Below are positions 14,336 through 29,830 of a stretch of 64,000 nucleotides of DNA, piece after piece. Numbering within the stretch: position 1 is the first letter of the stretch; every line of letters begins with the position of its first letter. The notes under the pieces are model-generated. The model searched no databases, had not been told where the DNA came from, and was given only the letters and a program-made list of their open reading frames with translations. The DNA is from Pithys albifrons albifrons (taxonomy: Eukaryota > Chordata > Aves > Passeriformes > Thamnophilidae), in assembly GCF_047495875.1 (NCBI RefSeq), contig NC_092474.1:2108001-2172000 (forward strand), given 5' to 3'. The position numbers and the translations under genes were made by a program.

Positions 14336-17300
14336 GCACTGGCAGTGGTACCCAGAGCAGGGCACACTGAGCAGGGCATTGCACTGCTCAGGACAGGTCC
14401 CACTTACACACCACACACTCCCCTGACGCAGGACAGAGGAGAAACATCTCACCAGCAGTTCACACAGGGAGATTTTGAGGCTCACCCATCACCTCCTGCA
14501 CAAACACAGCACACAGCACAAGTTAGATGTGCCAGGGCTGAGAGATAGTTCTCTCACGTCAGAAGGATGACATGAGCATCCTTAAGCAGCAAATCCAGCC
14601 TCCCATCAGCTACCCAAGCAATGGCACTGGGAGCTGAAGTGACACAGGCAGTGATGAAAGGACTCGCCAAGAGCTCAGAGGAAACTTGTGGCAGAGTCAG
14701 AAAGAAAACCCCGTTATCTCAACTTCCGGACCCCTCTGCAAACCACCAGACCACAAAACACTTTTATTGTAGGATAACATTTCAACAAATAGCTATTTTC
14801 TCTTAGCAGAAAACCCACTTTGCAGTTCTACTTTTAAAAATCCATTTTTACTCCAACTCTGTAGGATTGCAAGCCAGCCCTTTGACTCGGCATAAACAAT
14901 TTCTCCCTCCTTTGCATGCCCCAGTTTTATTAAGTAATCCCCATAAAAGCAATTACTGAGCTTTGGACTGAAAAATAACTAGGGGAAAAAAAAAAGAGAC
15001 AGCAAATTCTGTGTATCTTCATTTGCATACGGATTCCCTCCCTCCCCTTTCTAAGGTTTTTGCCATGAGGTCTTTTATGTCTCTTTCAATAATCATATAA
15101 TTATATGATTCCTAAAGTACACGCTGGCAACACTTCAGGGGATTTTAGTCATTACAGGTGACAAGACTTTTCTCTCATGTCTAATGCTCGCTAGGATTTC
15201 CTTCCACTTCATTCACAGATAAGATGAAGAACCGAGTGACACCCAGAACACTCTCAGACAGATTTTGGAGGAATCAGCCCTTCTCCTTCTCCATTACAGA
15301 TACAGAGAAATGGGCAGAAATGAACTGCAATGAACTTCAACTGGAATGAAGCACTTTTTCAATTAAGCTGCCCATAATTTTTCCCAGGCACCACGTTCAA
15401 CTATTTTAATGGCTTTCACATTTTTTCTTTAATTTTACAATCTGAAAGAAACGCCAAGGTTCCATCAAGGACCAAGAACACTATAATTTCATTTCTTTCA
15501 ATGGTTGCAAGTTATTAACAAGCTGTCAAAACATCATAATTATTTTATATCAAGTTTGACTGATTCCATAAACATCTCTTAGCTGCATATTATCTTGTGC
15601 CTTGCTCCCCCTGAGTGCAGGTATGTGCTCAGACTAAGTGGAGTAAAGAGGCTGCACATCCTCTTTGACAGCAGTGCAAGAGACATTTATGAGCCACCAA
15701 AACATCAAAAGCAATAATGCATTCATTACCTGATGCACTTGATGTCCCTGTAAGGTTTGAGCCATTGCTTCCCTTGAAATTCTGAGTTGTTTTTGTTCCT
15801 CTGTACAAATAAGAGCTCCCAGGACAGAAACTGAAGTCTCACCAGCCAACAGGAAGGGTTAAAGAAACGAGCTTGGTGTCTCCTGAGCAGCCACTCAACA
15901 GACAGAAGCTCTGAATTACCATTTGTTTCCTAACTGGGGACGCACAGTTCCTCCTAACTCAAGAATCTTGCCACAAAGTACAGGCTAGATGAAGGACACC
16001 TTAGCATCAGAGTAAATCAATCTATATTTAAATTTGGGGGGGAAAAAACACCAAAAAATTATAGTCATATTTTTATGAAGCTAGAAGGAACATCAGTTGG
16101 AGAGAAAGACAATGTGATGATAACCAACCACTTCATGTTTAGACTACAGGCACTACTGCATTATATATATTTTTAATTCCTTTCTATCACAACCTGTGCA
16201 GGAGAGGGCAAGGCAGCCTTTGGGAAGAGGAGAGGAGCCTAAGCACAACTCCCTTGCCCTACCAACAGTGCACAGAAGTCCCCAAAATAGAACATTTAAC
16301 TTCAAATTGCCATGTTTGTGTGGCACAACTATAGATAGCCAGCACAAGATTAAAAAAGCTTTGCTCTGAGCACAAAGGCAGAGACAGGAATGGTGCCATA
16401 AGCCCATGTTTTGCAGCCAGTAGCGCAGGGAAATAATTTTGATCCCTTCAATCCCCTTATCCATGCCAACCACTGACCTTCTAGATGCAACTTTTGTTCA
16501 ACTTCAGGCCCTTTTCAGCTTGAAGCAAGACAGAGCTACAAAGGAAACTCTCCCCATTCAGCTTGGATCATGCAAGTGCCAGGCACACAGCTGCCCCTGT
16601 TTACCAGGTATTTCTGAACTTCAGATCCAGTCTCTCAGTACAAATAATTAAGCCACTCAAACTGACACGCACCTATTTGCTGTCATTAGGGCTCGACACA
16701 GGTGGGGGAGCCCCACAGACAGCACAGTTTGTACCTGCCCAGCTTTCACAATCCCCTGCACCAGAGGAACTGGACCGACAACTACACACAGGTCGGTTTT
16801 GCCTGGGCGGCTCGGAGTGTTTAACCTTCTCCTCCATTTTAAACGTTTCAGATTAATAACCAAGACTGATTCTTCTTTCAGCATCAGAGCAGTATCCTTA
16901 ACAGTTCATTACTTTTGGAAAAAAAGACTATTTCTCAAGGAGATGGACCAGTGCTGGTAACACAGTGCTCCAACTCTTTTTTCTCTATGAAGAGCATGAC
17001 TGGAGCAGTCACAGCCCCTGTTGTGCTGAACACAGCAGAGCCAGAAGATATTTAAACAGCAAGAGCCACTTCACCTACATAAAACTCTTTTATACCTTTA
17101 CAGTGATAAACTGGAGGCATTAAAGAGCAGTGAATTGGAAATTGTTCTCACTTACAGCTGGATGTTCACCTACAACTGATACCAAGATGCACACCCCACG
17201 CACTGTATTTCAAATCTTCATTTTAAAAAAAAAAACTGCATCAAGCAGGAAACAGAGTTTCAGTTCTGCTGATACTGTTTGCTCTCGAGTACTCACTGCA

Positions 17301-19455
17301 GAACTGCTGACAAACTACACAATATTCCCACAACCTGCATCACCAGGACAAAGACCAGATGCAATAAGCACGTCTCAGGAGCACTCTCCTCAGCCAAGGT
17401 GCACACAGACCTATGTGCACACAAAGCCCACCAGGTTCAAGCCTGATGCAGGGGGAGCAGCCTGCAGAGGCTGTGCCTGGAGAATTTCACACCTCACCCA
17501 AAGAAAGCAGGAGAGCAGGGGGATACCAAGAGGGGAAAAAAAAACCACACCCCAAAACCTTTACACTGATGTGTCTCCAGCCCCAAGAGTGTACATCTGT
17601 ATCTATCTGAATTTTTATACAGGTGCAACTGCATGACTATCAGCCCCTCTGCAGAGCAAGCAGGGATCTACCCCAGAAACGTGATATACACCAGGCTGAT
17701 CCCATCCTACCAGCTCCCTTCTTCACTGCTGTTTTCCCAGAGAGTAACACTGTGACAGTCTCATTCTGTGAGATAATTGAGATAAACAATAAAAAGTGCA
17801 TCCTGTTAGTATACTGAAAGGAAAGGGTTTGGTTCTTATTAGACAAGAAGTCAAATGCACTACTGCAACTAAGCATTAATTTGGATACAATATAACTAAT
17901 TTTGGGGTGAAGTGGAACACTTTTTATTATATCTCAAAAAAATCTTACCTGTGCAAAACAGAGTACCTTATATTTCTTAAAATTACAGATTTTAATAAAT
18001 TGAAAATTTGATTATATCTTCTGAATTGCTCTGTGGTAGTTGGTACACTTGACATTTCAGCAAACTTCACCTCATGAGAAGAGTGCCAAAGAAAGACTGA
18101 GTAGTTATACTACAGGAAACTACTCTGGAAGAATTGGTAGAATATTAAGAGGTCTTTCAAAAAACACAGACAGGGTCAAGTGCAGTTGGAGTTAAAAATG
18201 AGACCCTGGGTAGGAATGAGGGTGATCCCAGAGCCTGGATGGGACTTCCACAGCCAAGTCTCAGGCAAGCAAAGCTGTTTCCTTTCTGCAATGCCATTGC
18301 AGCCACATTACATGCACTAAAGGTGTCCTGGCCCCAGCTGCAAAGCTTGCCCCAGTCAGGGGCTGTACTTGACATGCTTCCCATCACTGCTTTGATCCTG
18401 GTGCTCATTGACCACGGCAGGTTTCACTGATGAGGCAGAGAACTCCAGCTCCAGCAAGAGCTGAATCCTTCCTTACCACAAGCCACTACCTGACCATGGT
18501 TTGCAGGGAACTTCACTCCCCCCAGTTCCTGGCCCAGCAGAGTAGATACTTCAGGCTTTCCAGAGCTCACCACTCTGCCTTAGCTCTGCATTAACCACCT
18601 CTGCTTCCTCAACAACAGAAATACCTTAAGTACCTGCTTCAGACAACATGCAAAAAAAAAAAAAAATCAACAGCTAGGAGAACAAATCAATGGAGAGCAG
18701 CAAGCCTCCAGGAAAACCAAAAGGCATTTAGAGCCTTTAGAGCATCATCCAGAAAATCATTAGCTTTCCTGAGGTTAAAAGCACTTTTTAAAAGGAATAA
18801 CCGGCCATCAGAAATGCTACCTTGATACACCATCACTTGACAATTAAATAGAAGGAAAAAAATACTTCAATATCTAGAAACTTGTTTTGAAATATAATAG
18901 CTATGGAAAAACCTAAGCTGCAAAGTACATACAGAGAAGGATGATGACAAATCAGAAGTTACACAGCTAGGTCAGTGGAACTAGCACAAAACCTTTGGAA
19001 CAGGAAGCTGCAGTTTAAATACACTGGTTTTGTTATCAATGAGAGATCAGAGCAGCAGTAACAGGACAGTGTACAGCACACATGTGAAAACAGCCTTATC
19101 AAGATGACAGCTGGAGAACTTATGGAATTTGTCCAGAAGTCTACTATCACCAATAGGCTTTCTAAATTCTGCTACACTAAGGCACAAACAGCAGAGAAGA
19201 GATTGCAAGTCAGCACTGCTAGACCTCTGGATACAAAAAAAATTAAGAGTGGGCAAAGCATTAGTCTCCTCAGGGTCTGCAACCAGGCACAGTTGGGCCC
19301 CAACTCGGCTTGTAAGGGCAGCATCTCCACTTCAACACCACGTGCACTGAGCCAAGGTCCAACTCCTTCCAGCTCAGGGATCTGCTTCTATCTAACACAT
19401 CAATCCATGCACATTCTCCTCTACATTCTGAAAATAGGTTAAACATCCCTAAAAG

Positions 19456-19457
<2 letters not shown>
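14336..19457. other. Intron segment, no gene seen
   Basis: Intronic sequence with short A-runs and a perfect palindrome at 15091-15110. A plus-strand open frame of 168 codons at 17130-17636 looks fortuitous: it has no domain-like pattern, and other frames overlap it. An A15 run lies at 18652-18666. Confidence 0.5.
15091..15110. repeat. Perfect 20-bp palindrome
   Basis: AATCATATAATTATATGATT equals its own reverse complement over all 20 bases. The flanking bases do not extend the symmetry. It contains ATATAATTATAT, so it may simply be AT-rich chance symmetry, though a homeodomain-dimer type site is conceivable. Confidence 0.95.

Positions 19458-19502
<45 letters not shown>
19458..19502 (+). 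repeat. (AC)n microsatellite, about 22 units
   Basis: A pure, uninterrupted AC run of 45 bases lies in intron 1. The lack of interruptions suggests that it is young and length-polymorphic. Minus-strand open frames reading Cys-Val repeats through it are artefacts. Confidence 0.98.
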
Positions 19503-23690
<4,188 letters not shown>

Positions 23691-23705
23691 GGAGAAGGCC
23701 GGGCG

Positions 23706-23740
23706 CCGGGGGGGGGTTCGGGGGGGTGGGGGCGGGGGCG
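23706..23740 (+). other. G-run cluster with quadruplex potential (plus strand)
   Basis: Runs of 9, 7, 5 and 5 G lie within about 32 bases (23708-23738), satisfying a G-quadruplex pattern on the plus strand. This is the template strand for FBRSL1, so the transcript carries the C-rich complement. Formation is inferred from sequence only. Confidence 0.7.
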
Positions 23741-23808
23741 GCGCGGAGGGGAGAGAAAAGTCGCCCCCCTCCAACTCACCGCTTCCCCTCTCCAAACCCC
23801 GGAGCCCT

Positions 23809-23859
23809 TAAAAAATAATAATAATAATTAAAAAAAATCAACAACAACAACAAAAAAAT
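23809..23859. repeat. Second AT-rich tract, (AAT)n and (CAA)n
   Basis: Within the CpG island the plus strand shows a run of AAT triplets, then poly-A, then CAA triplets, then A7. In transcript sense this gives UUA and UUG triplets. A short (AC)n with an A run follows at about 23940-23956. It looks like an expanded simple-sequence block and has no coding value. Confidence 0.85.
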
Positions 23860-23991
23860 CCTGCTGTTCAGAGCCTCGGATCCAGGGCGATGATAATCCA
23901 CAGAGCAAGGCTGGGTGGCAGTGGCGGTGGGGCGAGCGGCACACACACACAAAAAATATTAAATCCACGGAATGACCTTGACAAATTTCCA

Positions 23992-24014
23992 CCCCCCGCC
24001 CCCCCCACCCCCCC
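23992..24014 (-). other. G-run cluster with quadruplex potential (FBRSL1 transcript sense)
   Basis: On the minus strand three long G runs (7, 8 and 6) are separated by single bases. The 8-base run can supply two G-triplets, so a four-tract quadruplex is possible. If the leader extends this far, the structure would lie in the 5' UTR RNA about 380-400 nt from the start codon. Confidence 0.6.
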
Positions 24015-24305
24015 AAAAAAGCAGCAACGGGAAGAGGAGGGGAGGGAAAAAAAAAGAGGGGGGGTAGATCTATCTGGATCAGGACGAGGACACCTCGGAT
24101 TCACTCGGCGCGGAGGAGAGAGGCAGATCCAGGAGGCTCGACCCAGCTCGGGATAATCCAGGCGCGGCGCCCCCTCCCCGGGGGCAGCGCCGCTCCGGGG
24201 CCCCGCTCCGGCCGCCGCGCACCGCCGGGGGGGCCGCCGCCGCCGCCGCGCTCGCCGCCCAACTTTCTTGCCGCGGAGCGAGCGAGACAATCCCTGGGCA
24301 GCCCC

Positions 24306-24315
24306 CGCCGCCGCC

Positions 24316-24346
<31 letters not shown>

Positions 24347-24361
24347 GCCCGCCGCCGCCGA
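24306..24361 (-). repeat. Interrupted GCC/CGG trinucleotide repeat
   Basis: The plus strand carries GCC triplets with a few interruptions, and the longest pure run is eight units (24326-24349). On the FBRSL1 strand this reads as GGC/CGG. It sits about 0.7 kb upstream of the start codon, in the core promoter or the distal leader. Further GCC-rich stretches occur at 24231-24250 and 24420-24440. Such repeats are common in vertebrate CpG-island promoters and are often length-variable. Confidence 0.9.
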
Positions 24362-24653
24362 CCCCTCCTCGCCGGGCGCCGCCGGCGGCTCGCAGCCCCC
24401 CGCCGGCGCGGCGCGGCGCCCCCGCCGCCGCCGCCCGCTGCCGGATGGCGCTCGCCCGCCCGCCCCAGCCCGGCCGCCCGCGGCGCGGCGCAGCCCCGGC
24501 CCCCAGAAGCCGCTCAGTCGGCGCTGCCCGGATGCCGCCCCATTCTCCCCGAGCTGGGACGCGGCGCTAGCACCGCCCGGCCGGCCGCGCATGAGCAGGG
24601 CTGCCAGCTGCGCGTCATTCCCCGGCGCAGGCCCGGCCGTGCCCCCGGCCCCC

Positions 24654-24681
24654 CCTTCCTCCTCCTCTCCTCCTCCTCCTT
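24654..24681 (+). repeat. (CCT)n/(TCC)n short repeat
   Basis: Plus-strand CCT/TCC triplets (CCTTCCTCCTCCTCTCC type) give a pyrimidine tract within the CpG island, upstream of the FBRSL1 leader. It is low-complexity sequence typical of GC-rich promoters. Confidence 0.6.
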
Positions 24682-24929
24682 CCCGCCCCGCCGCCTCGCC
24701 TCCCCTCCCCTCAGCTCGGGCCGGGGGCGCCGCCGCCCGCAGTTGCCCTCGGGAAAAGTTTCTCCCGGCCCCGGGACCCCCCTGCCCCGTTGTCGTCTGG
24801 TGGGGCCGGGTGAACCCCGGGCAGTGGAGGGGGATCACCGGTGGCAGAACCGCGGGGTGGGAGAGAGGCTGGCCCGGGGGGGAAGAAGGGATCCAGGGAC
24901 ACGGGGCGACCTCCGGCGAGCGGGGTGAC

Positions 24930-25235
24930 CGGGGTGAGCTGCGGGATGGGCTCGGATTTAAACGTTCGACTGAGGGGCGAGGAGTGAGCTGAGGGACAGG
25001 CTGGGGGTCAGAGGGTGACCCAAGGACAGGGAACGAGCTGCGGGATGAGTTGAGGGATAAACAGTGAACTGAGGGACGAGAGACTGGCTGAGGGATGAGT
25101 TGGGGCTTCAGGAGGACACAGGGAGAGCTAAGAAACGTGGGAGTTGCTGAGCGATGAGCCATGGAACAATCTGTGGGTCCGGGGATAAGTTAAGGGGCAA
25201 TCAGGGGATGAGCTGGTGATGAGGGTGCAAGACAG
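24930..25235. repeat. Degenerate G-rich minisatellite at CpG-island edge
   Basis: The core GAGCTGMGGGAYR (plus strand) recurs in degenerate form at about 24934, 24984, 25033, 25064 and 25087. The first three copies are spaced at close to 50 bases. Looser GGGATGAGYTG-type units continue to about 25220. CpG density falls across this block, so it marks the right-hand limit of the island. It most likely arose by tandem duplication and decay. Confidence 0.6.
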
Positions 25236-25249
25236 AGGGGCTGGGCAGC

Positions 25250-28200
25250 CAGAGCTGTAGGGGGAACGTGGAGGAACCAAGGTTTAAGACTCATGGAGAT
25301 GAAGGAAGGAGACCCTTCCTGTTAATTACCCCCTTGTCCCCATCTGTCCATCTTGTTGAGGTTTCATTTGGGATGTGCAATGCAGGAGGAGACTGTACTT
25401 CTCTTCTTGTTTCCCTGCATTTTCAGGTCCTCTCCTGTCTCCAGGGTCACCTCAGGCACTCACCTGGGACAAGGACCAGCTTGGTGGCTGACCACGTAGC
25501 TGTGCAATTCGCAGTCCAGGGGCAGCACAGAGGAAGGTGTGTCTGGATCAGAGCCCCAGCAGAGAGCACTGACCATACTATGTATTGCAGTGGTAGCAGC
25601 ACTTAATCCTCCTGTTATCATCTTTTATTGCACACATTCAGATATTGCAGCACGTTACCATCGCTCCTGGGTACGTACTTCCTTGTGTGGGGCTAGCTTT
25701 GCTCCATTGGACTAACTTACATCTTCAGCTCCTTTTACCTTCCCCGGGGGATAGCCTCCAGTTCTGGATGGTAGTAGGATTTTGTGAAGTAAAACCTAAA
25801 GAAGTCTACCAAGATTCACAAATAAGGGAAGAAATCCATGGGGGCAATTCAATATTAGTGGGAGCCGTGGAAATAAGCAAAGCCAAAAAATCTCCTGCCA
25901 CCTGCTCCCACTTTTTGTTCCAGTTCAGTCATCACCAGGAATAGTGTCTTCCTCAGGCTGGTGCCTCCAGCAGTGGCAGGCTGGCAGCTGGGTGTCTAAC
26001 ACACCCATCAAAGGCTTCTGCACAGGCACTTCAATGTCCACCTTTCCTCCGTTTTCTTGTGTTCCTGATCTAATTGCAACAGTGGAGCAGTTGAAAATTA
26101 ACCTCCTTCCACCTGGCCCAAACAGGTTCTTTTAGAAAGGTTGCTGGTCTCTGGTGACTCTTTGCCCTACCTTACGTAGACAAGTGCTAAAATAAATATC
26201 ATCCTCTTAAAATGTAGCATAGAAACGTCACTTAAATTTAAGCCATTTAAAACCAAAGGTAGAAATCCCATGTGTAGTGCAAAGCCTCTTAATGCAAATA
26301 GTCAGTCATGCATTCCATGCCTCGATCACACTCATATCGGTGTCATTTGTGTCCTAATAAAATCCTATAATCTTTTGCGTGCCAATTAAAGAAGGAAGAT
26401 AGCTAAGTCTAGCTGCTTCCTCGGGTAATTACAGGCTAGCAGGGAGTCAGGCAGTTATCTGCCCTGGGTTTTGCTGGACTGTAGATTACCAAGGGGTATT
26501 TTCTCTCTTGTTTCTTTCAAGAGACAGTACAGTGGTTTTTTTTTTAATTTATAGTATTTTCAAGGCATAGCCAGGATCCAGGGGATGGATGTAAATGAAA
26601 GATCTGGAGTTTATAAACACACAGTTAAAAAATGGATTGAGCTTAACAATTTTATTTGCTTTACCAATATTTTAAGAGTCGCCTTTTAGAAAGAAGCATT
26701 TAGACTGAGTTCAGTAAGTTACTTTAACATTTTTGAGTCTGTCCTTTAAATTACAAAGTAATTTCTGTCTTTCCTAGAAGTACATCATAAGGGTAAGTCA
26801 TTTAAAAAAGATAAACTGGGGCATTTTTAACAGTAGGGCTCATCTCAGTCCCACTGTGCTTTAGGCCCTCCATCATTAATATGCGTTTCTAGTTCTCTTT
26901 TTTTCATTCACTTCCAGATTTGCTGACCAACAAGGACAGTGGAAATTGCCTGTAAAGTTCCTTTCTTTATTTCCCATCAGCAGGGTCATCAAGATTCTCA
27001 TCCCCCTTACATGTTTATGTACAGGAGTTTAATGTCACTGTCAATGTAAACCAAAGGTGCTTTCTGGGGAAAGTTGTGAATGCTGGGTTGGTTTTTTTTC
27101 AGTTAACTCCACAAATTCATCAGCACTATGATTGTGCATGGTTATCCTCATTTTTTAAATATCTGTATATTTCATTGAATGATTCAGCAGAAGGGTCATC
27201 CAAAGGAATCAACAAAATCAAGCAGTGCACATGGGAAAGGATGCCTTTGCTTGAAACAGCATCTCTAGATCAATCCTTCCACCAAGGCAATCTCATGATT
27301 TCAAAAGAACGCAGACCTGCAGTGGGTTTTTTTTTCCCCCAGCATCAAATGGCATTTCACACAATGATATTCATCTTGTTATAACTCCAGGTGAATGATA
27401 ATGGATCAGAGGGAATGAAAACAGATGGATGTTAAAACAGACAATTCCCCGCCACAAACCTGGGAGCCCTCCACTGCTGCCTAGTCCATTCATTCAGTGG
27501 ATAATTGTATTAGACATTCCAACAATAGAGAGGCCTTCTTCATTAATCCTGAATTTACTGAAAAGAAGCTTTGCAGACTATAGCTCTTTCGGTGCTTAGA
27601 CAACACCAGGCGAAATTTACCACATGCCTAAAACTCAGCTAGATTAAAACTAGCATAGAAAATTCCAAAAGCAAGAGAGATGGCTGAGTGAGACCAGGGA
27701 GCAGGGCAAGCCAGCAGCGGGGCTGCAGGTGGGCAGAAGACACTCGAAGGCCTTTGCAGCAGAGCTGCAACTTAGGTGATACCAAGGAAATGTATCGAAA
27801 AGCTTTTCTTTCTCTGGAGTGGAGGTGCAGCTGAACTTACCAATATTGTGCCTGGGTTTGGTCTGATTGTCCCTTTTCAGCAGTCAGGGACTCCAGCTCG
27901 CCACATGAGCCAGCGAATGCCAATCCCTGCCATGTGATGGGGCACAGCCGTTCCATAACCCTGGTGTGCATCAGGTGACTGAGGCTAAGCAATACAGATC
28001 AAGTCACTTACCAGCTGTCCTGCGAGTCAGACCTTGATTACAATATTGACATTAACATTTTAATCACATGCATGCTGCTGCAGATTTTAATGACCAAGTT
28101 GCTGTGTCTTTGCTTTTTGAGGCAGAAATTAGACCCTTATTTGTAGCTTGAGTGAGTGCAGCATCAGAACAGCAGCTATCATAGCAGTAAACATGGCACT

Positions 28201-28500
28201 GCTCTTGCCACCAGCCTGCCCCTGGACATTAACCTTGCTGGCACTGAACACCTCACTGGATTGGGGGACTTTGTTCTCAATTACTCTATTTCTGTGTCTG
28301 GGTCAGGATTGGAAGTTAAGAAAAGAGAAAGGCGGTACTTTTGTTTTCTCTGTAGCCTGAGGCAATGTGAAAGTCTCCCCAATCCCTGTGTAACTATCAT
28401 TTTTGATTCCCAGGTACTTTAATCAGGGCAGAGTAATCCAGAGATATTTCCTTCATCCAGGAGCAATGGAAGCAGGCCTGCTACTATACCTTGTCTGCCC
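25250..28500. other. Upstream intergenic segment with conserved-looking DNA
   Basis: No exon is supported. Two parts differ from neighbouring sequence: about 26270-26470, AT-rich with scattered preserved CpG and homeodomain-type TAATTA/CCAATTA words, and about 27420-27660, dense in mixed transcription-factor-like words without simple repeats. Both resemble conserved non-coding elements, which only an alignment can confirm. Confidence 0.35.
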
Positions 28501-28501
28501 T

Positions 28502-28542
28502 GTGAAAACTTCAGTGCAAAGGTGAAAACTTCAGTGCAAAGG
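28502..28542. repeat. 20-bp tandem duplication
   Basis: The unit TGAAAACTTCAGTGCAAAGG occurs twice head to tail with no mismatch (period 20). It is a small local duplication, probably recent because the copies are identical. Confidence 0.97.
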
Positions 28543-29719
28543 AGAATCAGACACCAAATTTGCATTGTTCGTCTCACCTCAAACGTACTCCACAATCTGT
28601 TGCACATGCTGCAAGCTGAGTCTGCAAGGCTTTGCTCTGTTAAAGACTGTCATGTCCAAGGTGGAAGGACAAGCAAAAGGTCAGAATAAATAAACTGAAT
28701 ACAAAATTGCTTAAGGCAATAAAAAGAGGCCACAGACTTTCATTGCAGCTCTGACATGCACCAGAACACACTCCAGGATGTTAAATAAGCTGGGTTTTGT
28801 GTCACTGAGCTTAGTTGTTTTCTGTTGTTTTCCCCCTTGCTACCCCAATAGTTTGCTAAAATGATCAGGCCTTAAATGCTTGGTATCCCTTCCACAAACA
28901 TGGGCTGCCTTTATCACTTGCTTCATCATGGTCATTTGCACTGAAAATACATAATCACTGTCAGAGTACAAAGAATCATTACGAATAATTAGTTACTTCC
29001 AATATGGCAAGTCAGTCTCATAAATCTTGAATATTTGGCTTTGGTTTTGGAAAGAGATTCCTTAATGGCTACACTTGTGAGACTCTGTTAATTGATATAA
29101 AATTGTATTCAAAATTAAATTTGCTTTAACAGATCTAAATCACCCCAATAAATCAGCTTCAGCCTATGTGCTCTAAGGGTTCAAGTACACTTTTTTTTTG
29201 CCTTTGGGAGAAAGGGTGCACTTGCAATCAATGCATTGAGGGCTGGAGCTGACCCTCTCCTCAGTAACTAACTGCTTCCACATGCTCACCTGGGCTGATT
29301 GTGCTGGTGTGAGAAGCCATAAAGAAAGGAGGAGAGGGTGTAGTCTCCCTCCCCAGCCCAGCCGTAGCAGCTCTGGGCCACTCAGCCTTCCTGCCAGGCA
29401 GGTGCGTGGGGAACATGGACTTCTATCTGAACTCAGCTCAGCGACTCAGCTGTGTTGCAGCCAGTCTGTAAGAAAGGAATCTCCTGTTTCTGTTCCACGT
29501 GGGCAAAGGAGGGGGAATTTTAATAAGAAAGAGAAGGAGTTCAAGTCTATCTGTAATAGTCAGATATCAAGGTTTTATGTTATTATGGGTAATAGCCGTG
29601 TGAATGGTAGTTCTTATGATGCTCTTTTTTTCTTCAGAGAAACCATCTTTTTCATCTGATATCATGGGTGAGAGAAGGTGACAGTTAGTAATAATAGCTT
29701 AATTTTGCTTTTACTCTAT
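28543..29719. other. Intergenic segment, no gene seen
   Basis: AT-moderate intergenic sequence. A plus-strand frame at 29282-29659 (125 codons) has no recognisable domain. I found no repeat family or RNA gene. Confidence 0.5.
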
Positions 29720-29830
29720 TTAGCTCCTGAAATTGTTTCAGGACAGGGTGTTATTGTCTTTATCCTTATTTTAAACTGTAGAAATGGAGCTACAGAGACA
29801 AAAGCCCAGTATTACTTTCCCATAATGTCT
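29720..29830 (-). repeat. MIR-like SINE remnant
   Basis: The plus strand has ATTGTCTTTATCCTTATTTT, then AAACTGTAGAAATGGAGCTACAGAGACAAAAG. This matches the order of the reverse-complement MIR core (TATTATCCCCATTTTACAGATGAGGAAACTGAGGCACAGAGA type), giving minus orientation. It is old and diverged. Confidence 0.5.

Noticed and set aside
17130..17636. A 168-codon plus-strand open frame in intron 1.
   Set aside because: It lies antisense to FBRSL1 and shows no domain or family pattern, and the residue make-up looks random.
23868..24290. A 140-codon minus-strand frame in the leader.
   Set aside because: It starts at a TTG, is arginine/proline low-complexity, and crosses simple repeats. There is no ATG in this span.
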